Assembly: GCA_009741485.1 (NCBI GenBank)
Contig: CM019215.1
Span: forward strand, 80,804,187-80,868,186
DNA length: 64,000 nt
Direction: 5' to 3'
Source of the DNA: Malurus cyaneus samueli
Taxonomy: Eukaryota > Chordata > Aves > Passeriformes > Maluridae
The notes beneath the pieces are model-generated. The model did not search any database. It was given only the letters and a program-made list of their open reading frames with translations, and was not told where the DNA came from. Both the position numbers and the translations under genes were made by a program. Positions 62,505-64,000 of this stretch are shown one piece after another (within the stretch, counting starts at the first letter, position 1; every line of letters begins with the position of its first letter).

Positions 62505-64000
62505 AAGTCCTACTTACAACTGCCAGGAAAAATAAATGTGGTTTCCCTGTTAAAGCATCTCTCCTGCCACTGCCCCCATCTCCCACTTCCTTTCATGACC
62601 ACAGCATCTCCTACAGCTCTGTGCCTACCAAGTACTGATGTCTGCTTTTGGGTTCCTCACAAAACCAAAGCTTTACAAAACTGCAAGGCAGGAGGAAAAC
62701 ATGCATAACTGCTGTGTTTTGATACAGGAGGAGAGAGACAGTTTCAGCACTCCTCACTCTGGTATCACTGCAGTGATCAGCCATTTAGCTGAACACAGAG
62801 TTAAATCCACTGGCTCATTCTCTCCCTGCCATTCACCAGAGCAGATTTCCTCTGAGAGATCCTGCTTATTACAGAGAGTGCCTTGTATCGTGGGTATTGT
62901 CAACCCTGTCAGTCTGATTTACTTGTGAAACCAGACAAGAATAACTAAACCACTTGTGAAAATGCTGAATGCCATATCGTTTGCAATGGTTTCCAGTCCA
63001 TTTCCTGGAAGCCACACTACTGAAAGATTTGTGTTTGAGAGCTGCTTGATGTCAACCCTAAAACCTTATACAGGAAAAGAAAAAATCAGAACAAGGTCAT
63101 TGTAAATGTAACATCTATCCCAAATTAGGATCTCATTCCTAGAAGTACTGATAGAATAGAAATTTTTACCTCACAACTATAGTTTCTTTGGGCTCCAGAG
63201 TATTACCTTTTCCTTGCCTAAATCAGTTCAGAATCAGTACCTCACTCATGCCAGCTCATTCCTCCTCAGCAGTCTTGCAAGGCAGAGCTTCTCCACTTCT
63301 GACCACAACATTACATGGTCACCCAAATTGGCACCTTCTTATGAAGGTCATTTCCTTAGGATTTGGGAATATTTTCTAAAACTCTTCGTAAAAGAGACAC
63401 CTAGTCCAAGCAGGTCTTACAAGGCTCTGCTGTAGAATTTTCTAAGAAAATGGTATGAATTATGCTGCCATGTGGATGCCAAGATTGTCCCTTGTAGAAT
63501 TACTGTATATTCAAACACCAATTGGCATGCTGTATATGTTATATAAAAGACCTTAAATGGGTAACAAGCCTGATTTGATAATTAGTACAGACATACTCAT
63601 TCATGTACATATGTGCCCACGTTTCCCAGACTGAAATGTACATAGGTATTAACAATAATGATGACAGTTACCTTTTTTTTTCAGGAAAGTAAGGATTTTG
63701 AAGTTCTAGATTTCATAAACTGTTACTAATACTTGCAAGGAATTACAGAGATTAGTAGAAAACAATTGCCAAGCTCTTTAATTAGAGAATCATTTGTTCT
63801 TAGAATCTTCACTTGCTATTCATTTTCTTTTTGGCTACAAAGAGCATTTGTTTGAATCAGTATGAAAAAGAAGCTGTTATAAGTAGTTTATGTGGAAAAG
63901 AATATGGCACCAACAGGAGGAAACATATTTAATGCTATTATGAAATAGTTATATTTTGAGCACAGGCTCACTGCCTAATTCACAAGCATGCTCATACAGG
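62505..64000. other. AT-rich non-coding DNA
   Basis: No supported gene. An acceptor-like CCTTTTTTTTTCAG at about 63684 is followed by 14 open codons and a stop; this is too little to call. Confidence 0.6.

Noticed and set aside
63685..63730. Acceptor TTTTTTTTTCAG with 14 open codons then stop
   Set aside because: Too short, and no AATAAA follows nearby.
1..64000. CRISPR arrays, bacterial operons, phage or plasmid functions, rRNA/tRNA, telomeric repeats
   Set aside because: No regularly spaced repeats, no dense coding, no TTAGGG arrays and no recognisable RNA genes; sequence character is vertebrate non-coding DNA.

Overview
The window looks like non-coding vertebrate DNA, most probably from a bird. 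It is AT-rich, with stop codons in every frame and no long open reading frame; the longest (about 170 codons, minus strand, 4800-5309) lies over a degenerate palindromic repeat. There are no bacterial-type operons, ribosome-binding sites, tRNA, rRNA or CRISPR arrays. The avian call rests on the mobile elements: several 5'-truncated CR1 LINE copies of different ages in both orientations (clearest at 33778-34434, 50165-50342 and 62185-62360), one LTR-like piece (48259-48615), and many A-runs that grade into CAAA/CCAAA tracts. I cannot name the species or locus.

Layout. 1-9.6 kb: AT-rich DNA with a polypyrimidine/C17 tract (751-804), one exon-like unit (3737-3843) and a palindromic MITE-like element (4798-4940). 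9.6-18.9 kb: an old CR1 end (9661-9795) and a very old CR1/L3-like copy (13495-13905). 18.9-27.8 kb: long A-tracts, two GC-richer patches (about 21.88-22.33 and 26.40-26.94 kb), a possible terminal exon on the minus strand (22950-23098), and stretches that resemble conserved non-coding DNA. 27.8-33.7 kb: one copy of an unnamed dispersed repeat (27839-28003) and a CpG-retaining patch (31977-32045). 33.7-48.2 kb: the best CR1 copy, a MIR-like SINE relic (35372-35512), a 23-bp tandem duplication and more A-tracts. 48.2-52 kb: an LTR-like piece followed by three CR1-type relics. 52-64 kb: the second copy of the dispersed repeat in opposite orientation (56473-56642), two exon-like units open in no frame, a perfect 20-bp palindrome (59686-59705), a G-run beside an A/C-rich tract, and a clear CR1 end (62185-62360).

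No genes can be shown to work together here. The region is best read as intergenic or deep intronic DNA. I did not find evidence for a new biological system. The items most worth a second look are the inverted pair of roughly 165-170-bp repeats sharing a 38-bp identical core, the candidate terminal exon near 23.0 kb, and the strong strand asymmetry of long A-runs. All repeat-family calls are from recognition by eye, without alignment.
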